This document shows positions 1 through 11,200 of a DNA stretch of 64,000 nucleotides, piece by piece. Each line of letters starts with the position of its first letter. The first letter of the stretch is position 1. Source of the DNA: Jannaschia sp. W003 (GTDB lineage Bacteria > Pseudomonadota > Alphaproteobacteria > Rhodobacterales > Rhodobacteraceae); NCBI RefSeq assembly GCF_025144335.1, contig NZ_CP083539.1, positions 2,667,501 through 2,731,500 of the forward strand, read 5' to 3'. Made by a program: the position numbers and the translations under genes. The notes under the pieces are model-generated. The model did not search any database and had not been told where the DNA came from. It saw only the letters and a list, made by a program, of their open reading frames with translations.

Positions 1-520
1 GCACGACGGCGGGCAGGCCGGAGGCGGCGAGGCGCTCGTAGCTGCGCATCTTGCGGTTCCAGATCTCCGCGGGGCGGCACGGCGCGCGGCCCGACATCTC
101 GCGCCGAGCGGGCCGGACGGGGCGGGCGAGGAACGTGGCGAGGTCCGGCACCGGGGCGCCGAGGTGGTAGGGCCGTCGGTGGAGCGACAGGAGGAAGCTG
201 TAGGGGTTCTTCGTCAGCACTACGAAGCCGACGCCGCCCGGAGTTGCGCGCGCGAGCCGCTCCACCGGCACTTCGGCGTGCTTCCACCCAAGCGTTCGGG
301 GAAAGGCGCGCGCGAAGTAGAGGTCGGACGTCGCCTCGTCCACGGCCCGCCCCAGCGGCGCCAGTCCCATGCGCCCGAGGCGGTGGACGAGCGCGCGCCG
401 CGCGGGCCAAAGCGGCTGGGTGCCACGCAGCAGGAGCCGGTCGAAGTTCGCGACCAGAAGCTCGGCGAGGTAGTTCGTGCCGGTGTTGCGCTCGCCGTAG
501 ACCTTGAGGGTGTGGATCAT
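1..520 (-). CDS. Sulfotransferase-like protein, C-terminus cut by window edge
   Basis: The minus strand is open from an ATG at 520 to the window edge, so at least 173 residues are present and the C-terminus is missing. Near the start lies GERNTGTNYL, a P-loop-like motif resembling the 5'-phosphosulfate-binding loop of sulfotransferase-like proteins. Further on are a VVLTKNPYSFLLSL strand and an EIWNRKMRSY segment, which resemble the 3'-phosphate region of that fold. The likely role is transfer of a sulfo group to a glycan or other acceptor, but the substrate cannot be read. It lies downstream of tuf, behind terminator-like hairpins, so it is probably a separate unit. It could also be an uncharacterised P-loop protein. 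Confidence is moderate because the gene is incomplete. Confidence 0.6.
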   Translation of the reverse strand, partial: MIHTLKVYGERNTGTNYLAELLVANFDRLLLRGTQPLWPARRALVHRLGRMGLAPLGRAVDEATSDLYFARAFPRTLGWKHAEVPVERLARATPGGVGFVVLTKNPYSFLLSLHRRPYHLGAPVPDLATFLARPVRPARREMSGRAPCRPAEIWNRKMRSYERLAASGLPAVV

Positions 521-569
521 CGCCCGTCGCTCCGTTGCTGGTCCGGGAGGAGCTAGGGCGGAACGGGGA

Positions 570-597
570 AAGGGCCGCCCCTTTCGGGACGGCCCTT
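570..597 (-). terminator. Terminator-like hairpin downstream of tuf
   Basis: Read on the minus strand, AAGGGCCGTCCC pairs with GGGGCGGCCCTT around a GAAA loop. One pair is a G-U wobble, which makes the stem complete only on this strand. A short TTTCCCC follows. It is the likely end of the str operon transcript, about 90 bases after the tuf stop. Confidence 0.7.
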
Positions 598-660
598 CGT
601 TGTGCCTAGCGGCGACCGGGTGGCTCTCGGGAGGGTGCTGGCGCACCCCCCTGCCGCCCC

Positions 661-687
661 GGGCAGACTTCGCTTCGCGAAGTCGCC

Positions 688-688
<1 letters not shown>
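661..688 (-). terminator. Hairpin abutting the tuf stop codon
   Basis: GACTTCGC (666-673) and GCGAAGTC (677-684) form a perfect eight-pair stem with a three-base loop, extended by GGGC/GCCC around one bulged base. The outer arm touches the tuf stop codon. There is no T-run, so it is more likely an mRNA 3'-end stabiliser or an upstream part of a tandem terminator than a stand-alone terminator. Confidence 0.5.
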
Positions 689-1863
<1,175 letters not shown>

Positions 1864-1952
1864 GGGAAGCCTCCTTCAGTGTGCTTGGGCGCGGACGCGC
1901 CCGGAATCGGGGTGGGTCGTGGCGGGGCCGCGAGGGCCCCGCCGCCGGGGGA

Positions 1953-4076
<2,124 letters not shown>

Positions 4077-4160
4077 GGGAGGTTCCTCGGGCGGAGGGGA
4101 AAACGGGTGCGGGGGCCCCGGACGGGCCCCCTGCGTCATCTCAGATGTGGGAGCGCGGGC

Positions 4161-4643
<483 letters not shown>

Positions 4644-4663
4644 TTAGAAATCTCTGTCAATGC

Positions 4664-4726
4664 GTCATCCCCGGGTTCGACCCGGGGAGCTGTCGGCAGG
4701 AGATCCCCGCCTTCGCGGGGATGACC
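4664..4726. repeat. Composite palindromic REP-like element between rpsL and rpsG
   Basis: An outer inverted pair GTCATCCCC / GGGGATGAC encloses two smaller hairpins, CCCCGGGTTCGACCCGGGG and ATCCCCGCCTTCGCGGGGAT. This looks like the GTCATCCCCGCGAAGGCGGGGAT type of dispersed palindrome seen in many alphaproteobacterial genomes. Here it lies inside a highly expressed ribosomal operon, so it is transcribed and could form a stable mRNA structure between the two genes. Confidence 0.75.
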
Positions 4727-4746
4727 TGAACCGACGGTTCAGGTCA
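4726..4746 (-). other. Perfect hairpin overlapping the rpsL stop codon
   Basis: On the minus strand ACCTGAACC, GTC and GGTTCAGGT form a nine-pair stem with a three-base loop, starting with the last base of the TGA stop of rpsL. It adjoins the REP-like element. It may protect the 3' end of the rpsL message or modulate readthrough to rpsG; this is inference. Confidence 0.5.
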
Positions 4747-5115
4747 CTTCGGCTTCTTGGCGCCGTACTTGGAGCGGCGCTGGCGGCGGTCCTTGACGCC
4801 CTGCGTGTCGAGCACGCCGCGCAGGATGTGGTAGCGGACGCCGGGAAGGTCCTTCACGCGGCCGCCGCGGATCAGGACCACGGAGTGCTCCTGGAGGTTG
4901 TGCGACTCGCCGGGGATGTAGCTGATGACCTCGAAGCCGTTGGTCAGGCGCACCTTGGCGACCTTCCGCATGGCCGAGTTCGGCTTCTTGGGCGTGGTGG
5001 TGTAGACGCGCGTGCAGACGCCGCGCTTCTGCGGGCAGCCCTGCAGGTGCAGCGACTTCGAGGTCTTGCGCTTGGGCTGCCGCGGCTTGCGGATCAGCTG
5101 CTGGATCGTCGGCAT
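4744..5115 (-). CDS. rpsL: 30S ribosomal protein S12
   Basis: Decoding-centre protein of the small subunit; 123 residues from the ATG at 5115 ([20 protein letters not shown]). The two loops where streptomycin-resistance changes occur read [11 protein letters not shown] and [14 protein letters not shown], i.e. the normal, sensitive-type lysines are present. It is the first gene of the str operon, about 190 bases downstream of a good promoter. A long in-frame upstream extension to 5355 exists but has no S12 homology and is left out. Confidence 0.97.
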   Translation of the reverse strand: MPTIQQLIRKPRQPKRKTSKSLHLQGCPQKRGVCTRVYTTTPKKPNSAMRKVAKVRLTNGFEVISYIPGESHNLQEHSVVLIRGGRVKDLPGVRYHILRGVLDTQGVKDRRQRRSKYGAKKPK

Positions 5116-5311
5116 GGCTGTCTCTCTCGTGCTTCGTGTCCTTGCATCGGCACGCATCGGGAGCACCCAAACGCCTTTGGCCGCATGCGCCCGGATTCCG
5201 ACCTGGGCGCGTGCGGTGCGTGCAGAGGTGGCGGGAAGCAGTATCCCGGCACGTGCCCGGCAGGCTATGGCTGCCCCCGACCGGACGCGGAGCCCGGGCC
5301 GAGGTGGGCGC

Positions 5312-5340
5312 CACATACGGGGGGCGCGGGGCGGTGTCAA
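5312..5340 (-). promoter_or_regulatory. Sigma-70-type promoter for rpsL-rpsG-fusA-tuf
   Basis: On the minus strand a perfect TTGACA (5335-5340) is followed by a 17-base spacer and TATGTG (5312-5317). Spacing and -35 are ideal, and the -10 matches at its first three positions. It points at rpsL, about 200 bases upstream of the start codon. Confidence 0.75.
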
Positions 5341-5385
5341 CGCGGGGAGACGCACTCATCCGCAGGTTGCAAATCGAGGGGGGCG

Positions 5386-5419
5386 CCCCCCGTGCACCCC
5401 CCGTACACCCCCCGTGCAC
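5386..5419. repeat. Three tandem 11-base units, CCCCCGTGCAC type
   Basis: The hexamer GTGCAC/GTACAC recurs at 5392, 5403 and 5414, each preceded by a run of C, giving a period of 11 bases. It lies between the end of the alcohol dehydrogenase gene and the rpsL promoter. The period is close to one helical turn, so it could be a protein-binding or bending region, or simply slippage-prone sequence. Confidence 0.6.
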
Positions 5420-5432
5420 ACGCAGAGGCGCC

Positions 5433-6467
5433 CTACCCCGCGAAGTCCGTCACCACCGCCACGCCCGGCGGCGTCGGCCCGTCGAAGGCGGCCAGCTCCG
5501 CCGAGACGTCCGAGAGCGCCACCTCGCGCGCGACCAGCGGGGCGAGGTCGACCGCGCCGCTCTCGACCATCGCGAAGAGGGAGGGGTAGCGCCAGGCGGG
5601 CATGCCTCGGGTGCCGTAGAGCGCGAGGTTGCCGGCGTAGACTGCGCTCATGTCCACCTCCATGCGGGCGTGGTGGCCTACGGGCATGCCCACCTGCACG
5701 TGGCGCCCGAGGGGGCGCAGGCAGTGGAGCGAGGCGTTCACGGTGACGGGGATGCCCAGCGCCTCGACGCTGACATGGGCGCCGCCGCCCGTGAGGTCGC
5801 GGATCGCCTCGGCGGTGCGCTCATCGGCCATCACGGCGGCGTCGATGCCCAGGGCGAGGGCGTGGTCGAGCTTCTCCCGCACCACGTCCACGACCACGAC
5901 GCGCGCGCCGAGCGCCTTGCCGAGGAGCGCGGCCGAGAGGCCGATGCCGCCCGTGCCGTGCACGGCCAGCCACTCGCCCCCCGCCAGCGCGGCCCGGCCC
6001 GTCAGCGCATGCCAGGCGGTGGTGACGCGGCAGCCCATGGCGGCGGCGAGCGTGGTCGACAGGCCCTCGGGGAGCCGCGAGAGGTTGGCGTCACGCGGCA
6101 CGGCGATGTGGTCCGCGAAGGCGCCCGGCTCGGTGAAGCCCGGCAGGCGCTGATCGAGGCAGGTGTTCGAGGCCCCGGCCCGGCATTGCGGGCATTCGCC
6201 GCAGGCGAGGATGAAGGGGGCGACCAGCACCTCGCCGACGCGGTGGCGGGCGTCGGGGCCGGCCTCGACCACCTCGCCGCAGTATTCGTGGCCGCCGATC
6301 TGGCCGAGCCGCACGCGGGGGTTCTCGCCCACCCAGCCGTGCCAGTCGGAGCGGCAGACGCCGCAGGCGATGGTTCGCAGCACCACGCCGTCGGGCGGAC
6401 ACGCCGGATCGGGCACGTCCTCCATGCTCAGGGGCTGGCGGAACTCTCTCAGGACGGCTGCGCGCAT
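5433..6467 (-). CDS. Zinc-dependent alcohol dehydrogenase family protein (MDR)
   Basis: A medium-chain NAD(P)-dependent dehydrogenase of 344 residues, probably oxidising an alcohol or reducing an aldehyde; the substrate is not evident. The ATG at 6467 is preceded by GGGAGGATCACC; an ATG seven codons earlier lacks this spacing. Visible motifs are the catalytic zinc region CGVCRSDWHGWVG, GGHEYCGEVVE, the structural zinc cysteines CGECPQCRAGASNTC, and the nucleotide fold VHGTGGIGLSAALLG (a GxGGxG variant). It stands alone between the str operon promoter and the DUF4336 gene. Confidence 0.9.
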   Translation of the reverse strand: MRAAVLREFRQPLSMEDVPDPACPPDGVVLRTIACGVCRSDWHGWVGENPRVRLGQIGGHEYCGEVVEAGPDARHRVGEVLVAPFILACGECPQCRAGASNTCLDQRLPGFTEPGAFADHIAVPRDANLSRLPEGLSTTLAAAMGCRVTTAWHALTGRAALAGGEWLAVHGTGGIGLSAALLGKALGARVVVVDVVREKLDHALALGIDAAVMADERTAEAIRDLTGGGAHVSVEALGIPVTVNASLHCLRPLGRHVQVGMPVGHHARMEVDMSAVYAGNLALYGTRGMPAWRYPSLFAMVESGAVDLAPLVAREVALSDVSAELAAFDGPTPPGVAVVTDFAG

Positions 6468-6531
6468 GGTGATCCTCCCGGAGGGCACACAAGCGCGGGC
6501 GCGCGGGAAAGGGAAGTGCCCGCCGGCGCGC

Positions 6532-7227
6532 TCAGGGGCCGAGCCAGCGGAAGGCGCGGTCGATCAGCGCCGCGCCGTCCATGGGCACGGGCGTGCCGTG
6601 GGCCATCGCCACCCGCTCCACCGGCCATGCGCGCACCGTGTCCAGCCCGGCGCGCATGGCGGCGCGGTCGCGGGTGGCGACGCGGAACTTGCGCGGCACG
6701 GTGGGCTCGGGCGCGCACATGAGGTCGAGGCGGGCGACGAGGCCGCGCCACCCGCTGTGCCAGCCGCGCGGGAACTGCTGGAGGAGGTCGGTGAAGAGCG
6801 CGGTGCCGGAGGGCGGGTGGAAGCCGACCACTTCCGTGGTGATGGCGTTGCCCCGCAGGACGGCGTGGGCGAGGCCGGCGGGCATGGTCGTCCCGTCGTC
6901 GATCTCCTCGGCGGGGGCGAGGTCGGGGCGCTTGCGGGCAAGGCCGGGCGCGAGGAGGAGCCGGGCGCCCGGGGCCAGCGTGGTCCAGTCGGCGACGAAG
7001 AGGTGGTGGAGATGGTTGGGCGCTACGATCGCGCGGACGGGGCCGAGGGCCGCCACCGCCTCCACGAGCGCGGGCGTGGCGGCGACGGGCGACCAGAGGG
7101 CCACGCCGTCCTCGCCCTCGATCACGGCCATGCGGGTGGGGTAGCGGAAGCCGAGCACGTCGACCGCGCCGCCCCCGCCCAACCAGAGGCCCGGCCCGAA
7201 GGGACGCAGCGCAGCCCCTGCCCTCAC
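6532..7227 (-). CDS. DUF4336 domain protein (metallo-hydrolase-like)
   Basis: A 231-residue protein of the DUF4336 family, which resembles the metallo-beta-lactamase fold. The segment APNHLHHLFVADW, the second half GFHPPSGTALFTDLLQQFPR and the late VAMAHGTPV strand fit that family. I chose the GTG at 7227, which overlaps the purS stop (GTGA), in preference to an ATG 17 codons upstream inside purS. It is the third gene of a purC-purS-DUF4336 set, where many relatives have purQ instead. The function is unknown; a link to purine metabolism is only suggested by position. Confidence 0.75.
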   Translation of the reverse strand: MRAGAALRPFGPGLWLGGGGAVDVLGFRYPTRMAVIEGEDGVALWSPVAATPALVEAVAALGPVRAIVAPNHLHHLFVADWTTLAPGARLLLAPGLARKRPDLAPAEEIDDGTTMPAGLAHAVLRGNAITTEVVGFHPPSGTALFTDLLQQFPRGWHSGWRGLVARLDLMCAPEPTVPRKFRVATRDRAAMRAGLDTVRAWPVERVAMAHGTPVPMDGAALIDRAFRWLGP

Positions 7228-7451
7228 ATCTCGATCCGGTAGCTCTCGATCACGGTGTTGGCGAGCAGGCGCTCGCACATGGCCTTCACGTCCGCCTCGG
7301 TGGCGCCGTCGGCGAGGTCGAGCTCGATCACCTTGCCCTGGCGCACGCCGCGCACGCCCTCGAAGCCGAGCGCGCCCAGCGCGTGGCGCACGGCCTCGCC
7401 CTGGGGGTCGAGCACGCCGTTCTTCAGCATCACCGTCACATGCGCCTTCAT
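7224..7451 (-). CDS. purS: Phosphoribosylformylglycinamidine synthase subunit PurS
   Basis: A 75-residue small subunit of the three-part FGAM synthase (PurS, PurQ, PurL), step four of purine synthesis. It bridges the amidotransferase and the synthase. The sequence MKAHVTVMLKNGVLDPQGEA and the ending NTVIESYRIEM are typical. It starts 11 bases after the purC stop and overlaps the next gene by four bases. purQ and purL are not in the window. Confidence 0.95.
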   Translation of the reverse strand: MKAHVTVMLKNGVLDPQGEAVRHALGALGFEGVRGVRQGKVIELDLADGATEADVKAMCERLLANTVIESYRIEM

Positions 7452-7462
7452 GGTGCGGGCCT

Positions 7463-8224
7463 TCAGTTGATCAGCGTGGGCCGCGTCACCGGCCCGGAGT
7501 TGTGGGGGATCACGCCGAGGCGGCGGGCCACCTCGGTGTAGGCGTCGGACAGCGAGCCGAGGTCCTGGCGGAACACGTCCTTGTCGAGCTTCTTGCCGGT
7601 CTCGATGTCCCACAGGCGGCACGAGTCGGGGGAGATCTCGTCGGCCACGATCAGGCGCTGGAAGTCGCCCTCCCAGACGCGGCCGATCTCGATCTTGAAG
7701 TCCACGAGCTTGATGCCGACGGCGAGCATGCAGCCCGACACGAAGTCATTCACGCGCAGGGCAAGCGCGACCATGTCGTCGAGGTCCTGCTGCGAGGCCC
7801 AGCCGAAGGCGATGATGTGCTCCTCGCCCACCAGCGGGTCGCCCAGCTTGTCGTCCTTGAAGTAGAACTCGATGATCGGGCGCGGGAGGGGCTCGCCCTC
7901 CTTGATACCGAGGCGCTTCGACAGGGAGCCGGCGGCGACGTTGCGCACCACCACCTCGAGCGGGATCATCTCGGCGGAGCGAATGAGCTGCTCGCGCATG
8001 TTGAGGCGCTTCATGAAGTGCGTGGGCACGCCAACGGCGTTCAGCCCGGCCATGAAGAACTCGCTCAGGCGGTTGTTCAGAACGCCCTTGCCCTCGATCA
8101 CGTCGCGCTTCTCGGCGTTGTTGGCGGTGGCGTCGTCCTTGAAGTACTGCACCAGCGTCCCCGGCTCGGGGCCGTCGTAGAGGATCTTGGCCTTGCCTTC
8201 GTAGATCTTCTTGCGACGTGCCAT
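7463..8224 (-). CDS. purC: Phosphoribosylaminoimidazole-succinocarboxamide synthase (SAICAR synthase)
   Basis: Joins aspartate to CAIR with ATP in purine synthesis; 253 residues, normal for the bacterial enzyme. It begins [18 protein letters not shown], and [26 protein letters not shown] and [10 protein letters not shown] are SAICAR synthetase signatures. I use the ATG at 8224, where homologues start; the reading to 8299 adds 25 unlike residues. It is first in the purC-purS-DUF4336 group and divergent from the zeta gene. Confidence 0.96.
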   Translation of the reverse strand: MARRKKIYEGKAKILYDGPEPGTLVQYFKDDATANNAEKRDVIEGKGVLNNRLSEFFMAGLNAVGVPTHFMKRLNMREQLIRSAEMIPLEVVVRNVAAGSLSKRLGIKEGEPLPRPIIEFYFKDDKLGDPLVGEEHIIAFGWASQQDLDDMVALALRVNDFVSGCMLAVGIKLVDFKIEIGRVWEGDFQRLIVADEISPDSCRLWDIETGKKLDKDVFRQDLGSLSDAYTEVARRLGVIPHNSGPVTRPTLIN

Positions 8225-8331
8225 GATGCCTATCCCGGTGGGGTCCAATCGGGCCCACATATGCGGGAGGGGCCTTGCCCGCAAGCGAGCCGGTCCCATA
8301 CGTAAGGTGCGACAGCCAACAGGAGGGCGAG

Positions 8332-8646
8332 ATGACCGACATGAAGGACCGCGAACGGGGCTTCGAGAACAAGTACGCCCACGACGCCGAGCTGCAGTTC
8401 AAGGTCGAGGCGCGGCGCAACCGCATGCTGGGCGAGTGGGCCGCCGACCTGATGGGCAAGTCGGGCGACGAGCGCGCCGCCTACGCGCGCGACGTGGTGA
8501 AGGCCGACTTCGCCGAGGCCGGCGACGAGGACGTGTACCGCAAGGTCAAGGACGACCTGGGCGACCGGGTCTCGGAGCGCGAGCTGCGCGACAAGATGGC
8601 GAGCCTGCGCGAGGTCGCCAAGGAGCAGATCCAGAACGAGTTCTGA
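8332..8646 (+). CDS. F1-ATPase inhibitor subunit zeta (DUF1476)
   Basis: A 104-residue soluble helical protein of the DUF1476 family. In Paracoccus denitrificans this protein is the zeta subunit that blocks ATP hydrolysis by F1. Characteristic pieces are [35 protein letters not shown] and [10 protein letters not shown]. The ATG at 8332 follows AGGAGGGCGAG, and earlier in-frame codons lack a site. It is divergent from purC, separated by about 107 bases that must hold both promoters. Function is inferred from the family, since inhibitory strength differs among relatives. Confidence 0.9.
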   Translation: MTDMKDRERGFENKYAHDAELQFKVEARRNRMLGEWAADLMGKSGDERAAYARDVVKADFAEAGDEDVYRKVKDDLGDRVSERELRDKMASLREVAKEQIQNEF

Positions 8647-8765
8647 TCTGCGCGGGGGCGTGCCGGCCATGAGCGCGCCTCATGACGATGATGCGCGCGG
8701 CGCGATTGGCCCCCGCGGCCGGCGGGTGTAGGGACGGCGCCCTACCCCCGCCCCCCGGAGTGCCC

Positions 8766-9773
8766 ATGACCGACGCCCTTTCCCGCCTCCTCGAGGCCCG
8801 CGACTGGCTGCTCGCGGACGGTGCCACGGGCACCAACCTGTTCAACGCCGGCCTCGAATCGGGCGACGCGCCCGAGCTGTGGAACGAGACCAACGTCGCG
8901 GCGATCCGCACGCTCTACCGCGGCCCCGTCGAGGCCGGCTCGGACATCTTCCTCACCAACACCTTCGGCGCCAACCGCGCGCGGCTGAAGCTGCACGACG
9001 CGGGCCACCGCGCGGGCGAGCTGGCGCGGCTGGGCGCGGAGATCGGACGCGAGGTGGCCGATGCGGCCGGGCGCACCGTCGTGGTGGCCGGATCGATGGG
9101 GCCGACGGGCGAGATCATGGCGCCCATGGGCCCCCTCACCCACGAGACCGCCGTGGAGATCTTCCACGAGCAGGCCGAGGGGCTGAAGGCGGGCGGCGCC
9201 GACGTGCTGTGGGTCGAGACCATCTCCGCGCCCGAGGAGCTGCGGGCCGCGGCCGAGGCGGCCGCACTGGCGGACATGCCCTGGTGCGTGACCATGAGCT
9301 TCGACACCGCGGGGCGGACCATGATGGGGACCACGGCGCCGGAGATGGCGCGGATCGTGGGCAAGCTCGCGCACGCGCCGGTGGCGTTCGGGGCGAACTG
9401 CGGCGTGGGGGCGTCGGACCTCGTGCGCACGGTGCTGGCGATGCCGCAAGGTACCCGACCGCTGATCGCGAAGGGCAACGCGGGCATCCCGAAGTACCAC
9501 GAGGGGCACATTCGCTACGACGGGACGCCCGCGCTGATGGCCGAGTACGCGGTGCTCGCGCGCGACGCGGGCGCCACGATCATCGGCGGCTGCTGCGGCA
9601 CCACGCCGCCGCACCTCGCCGCCATGCGCGAGGCGCTGGAGACGCGGCCCCGCGGCGCGGCGCCGACGCTGGAGACGGTGAAGGAAACGCTGGGCGGGTT
9701 CTCGTCGGAGAGCGACGGGACGGGCGCGCCCGGGCCGGAGCGGGTGCGGCGGGGACGGCGGCGCGGGGCGTAG
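8766..9773 (+). CDS. bmt: Homocysteine S-methyltransferase module (betaine-homocysteine methyltransferase/split MetH type)
   Basis: A 335-residue TIM-barrel enzyme that transfers a methyl group to homocysteine. Zinc-binding cysteines are visible as GANCGVG (Cys212) and GGCCGTTP (Cys276, Cys277), with an LADGATGTNLF start and LTNTFGANRARL. In Rhodobacteraceae this protein acts with a separate cobalamin protein and a separate pterin-binding protein as a split methionine synthase. The cobalamin partner lies at 11207-11911; the pterin-binding part is not in the window. The C-terminal tail after residue 300 is basic and low-complexity. The alternative is true betaine-dependent activity. Confidence 0.85.
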   Translation: MTDALSRLLEARDWLLADGATGTNLFNAGLESGDAPELWNETNVAAIRTLYRGPVEAGSDIFLTNTFGANRARLKLHDAGHRAGELARLGAEIGREVADAAGRTVVVAGSMGPTGEIMAPMGPLTHETAVEIFHEQAEGLKAGGADVLWVETISAPEELRAAAEAAALADMPWCVTMSFDTAGRTMMGTTAPEMARIVGKLAHAPVAFGANCGVGASDLVRTVLAMPQGTRPLIAKGNAGIPKYHEGHIRYDGTPALMAEYAVLARDAGATIIGGCCGTTPPHLAAMREALETRPRGAAPTLETVKETLGGFSSESDGTGAPGPERVRRGRRRGA

Positions 9774-9856
9774 GGGGCTGCGCGCGCCGGCCTTGCGCCG
9801 GGGGCTCCGCGCTCCGTCAGCGCTTCGCTCCGCAATGGTAGCGCAAATCGCAATCA

Positions 9857-9880
9857 GAGGCCCCGGAGCAGGTCCGGGGC
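9857..9880. repeat. GGCCCCGG-type palindrome, copy 1
   Basis: GAGGCCCCGGAGCAGG followed by TCCGGGGC forms an imperfect palindrome between two convergent genes. Near-identical palindromes occur at 24957-24980 and, inverted, at 61809-61832. Confidence 0.6.
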
Positions 9881-9900
9881 GGGTCGGCGCCTCCCCGTCC

Positions 9901-9934
9901 GGCCGCCCCGTGCCGGGCAGGACACGGGGCGGCC
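9901..9934. terminator. Strong stem-loop between convergent genes
   Basis: GGCCGCCCCGTG and CACGGGGCGGCC make a perfect 12-pair stem with a 10-base loop. It lies between the ends of the homocysteine methyltransferase (plus) and radical SAM (minus) genes and can act in both directions. No T-run follows, so it may be a weak or Rho-assisted terminator. Confidence 0.55.
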
Positions 9935-9969
9935 CTCCGCACCCTCCGCGCGTCGCGCGGCGGGTGTTC

Positions 9970-11037
9970 CTAGAACAGGGCGAGCTGCGCGCCCGGGGCG
10001 GGCGGCACCTCGAAGAGGTCGCAGCGCAAGGAAGGCAGGCGCTGGGCCAGGCCCTCGGCCTCGCAGGCGCGGCGGAAGCGCTGCTGGAGGAGGTCGGCGT
10101 GGGCCCCCGTCCCGCGCATGCGCCGCCCGAAGCCCGCGTCGTAGAGCTTGCCGTCGTGGAACTGGCGGATGCGGTTCAGCACCTTGCGCGCCTCGCCCGG
10201 CACGTGGGCGCGCAGCCACTCCTCGAACAGCGGCGCCACCTCGCGCGGCAGGCGCAGCGGGATCATGCTGGCCGCCTTGGCACCCGCGTCCGAGGCCGCG
10301 CGCACGATGCGCTCGACCTCGTGGTCGGTGAGGCCGGGGATGACGGGCGAGATCATCACGCGCACGTCGACGCCCCGCTCGGCCAGCCGTTCGATCGCGG
10401 CGAGGCGGCGGGACGGCGCGGGCACGCGCGGCTCCAGCCGGCGGGCGAGCGCGTCGTCGAGCGTGGTGACCGATAGCCCGACGCGCGCCAGCTCGGGGCC
10501 CATCTCGCCCAGCACGTCGGCGTCGCGCTCGACCATCACGCCCTTTGTGGTGATGGCGACGGGGTGGCGGAAGTCGCGCAGCACCTCGAGCAGCCCGCGG
10601 GTGATGCGGCGGTCCCGCTCCACCGGCTGGTAGGGGTCGGTGTTGGCGCCCAGGGCGATCAGCTTCGGCACGTAGCCCTTGCGCGACAGCTCGGCGCGCA
10701 GGGCCGCGGCGGCGTTCGGCTTGGCGGTGATGCGGGTCTCGAAGTCGAGGCCCGGCGAGAGGCCGAGGAAGGCGTGGGAGGGCCGGGCGTAGCAGTAGAC
10801 GCAGCCGTGCTCGCAGCCCCGGTAGGGGTTGATCGACTGCTCGAAGCCGAGGTCGGGCGAGCGGTTCGTGCTGACGATCCGGCGCACCGCCTCGTCGCGC
10901 ACCTCGGTGGGCACGCGGGCGGGCGGGGGCGCGTCGGACTCGATCTCGTAGGGCTCGAAGCGGCCGGCGCGATTCGACGCCGCGCCGCGCGCCTGCACCG
11001 GCGCCGACGTCTCGAAGCTGCGGACGGCCTGTCCCAT
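9970..11037 (-). CDS. PA0069-family radical SAM protein (SplB-like)
   Basis: A 355-residue radical SAM enzyme of the PA0069 family within the broad spore-photoproduct-lyase-like group. The iron-sulfur motif is RGCEHGCVYCYARP, with Cys75, Cys79 and Cys82 in C-x3-C-x2-C spacing. Other marks are ALGANTDPYQPVERD and VRVMISPVIPGLTD. The ATG at 11037 follows GGGGAGC. Its promoter carries an alphaproteobacterial LexA-type box overlapping the -10, which suggests DNA-damage control and a repair-related role. The actual reaction is unknown, and photoproduct repair should not be assumed. Confidence 0.88.
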   Translation of the reverse strand: MGQAVRSFETSAPVQARGAASNRAGRFEPYEIESDAPPPARVPTEVRDEAVRRIVSTNRSPDLGFEQSINPYRGCEHGCVYCYARPSHAFLGLSPGLDFETRITAKPNAAAALRAELSRKGYVPKLIALGANTDPYQPVERDRRITRGLLEVLRDFRHPVAITTKGVMVERDADVLGEMGPELARVGLSVTTLDDALARRLEPRVPAPSRRLAAIERLAERGVDVRVMISPVIPGLTDHEVERIVRAASDAGAKAASMIPLRLPREVAPLFEEWLRAHVPGEARKVLNRIRQFHDGKLYDAGFGRRMRGTGAHADLLQQRFRRACEAEGLAQRLPSLRCDLFEVPPAPGAQLALF

Positions 11038-11070
11038 GATCTGCTCCCCTTGCGGGTCTCGCCCCGTGGA

Positions 11071-11085
11071 GAACATAAATAGAAC
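11071..11085 (-). promoter_or_regulatory. LexA-type SOS box, GAAC-N7-GAAC
   Basis: GAACATAAATAGAAC is an exact match to the GAAC-N7-GAAC (GTTC-N7-GTTC) direct repeat bound by LexA in alphaproteobacteria. It lies 34 bases upstream of the radical SAM start codon and overlaps the predicted -10 box, an ideal repressor position. It is also 122 bases upstream of the cobalamin-protein gene on the other strand. Confidence 0.75.
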
Positions 11086-11104
11086 ATTAGCGATTCGTGC
11101 GCAA
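11076..11104 (-). promoter_or_regulatory. Promoter of the radical SAM gene
   Basis: On the minus strand TTGCGC (11099-11104), a 17-base spacer and TATTTA (11076-11081) form a plausible sigma-70 promoter pointing at the radical SAM gene. The LexA-type box covers the -10. Confidence 0.55.
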
Positions 11105-11140
11105 GCGCCCCGGCAATTCGTCGCGCGAAAGGGGGCCGGA

Positions 11141-11200
11141 GTCGTTTTCCGTCCTGACGTTCCCCGGAGGGCACGTCACAAGCGCGGAAACGACGGAGGG
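11141..11200 (+). promoter_or_regulatory. Structured 5' leader of the cobalamin-protein gene
   Basis: GTCGTTTTCCG (11141-11151) can pair with CGGAAACGAC (11185-11194). Inside lies a second stem TGACGT (11155-11160) / ACGTCA (11173-11178). The outer stem ends directly before the GGAGGG ribosome binding site at 11195-11200, so it could control translation. It does not match the SAM-II, SAH or SAM/SAH riboswitch cores I can recall. Confidence 0.4.

Larger units (their letters stand above)
5116..5432. other. Non-coding leader and promoter region of the str operon
   Basis: This 317-base gap holds the rpsL promoter, a roughly 190-base untranslated leader and a C-rich tandem repeat at the far side near the alcohol dehydrogenase stop. 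I see no supported gene in it. Confidence 0.7.
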
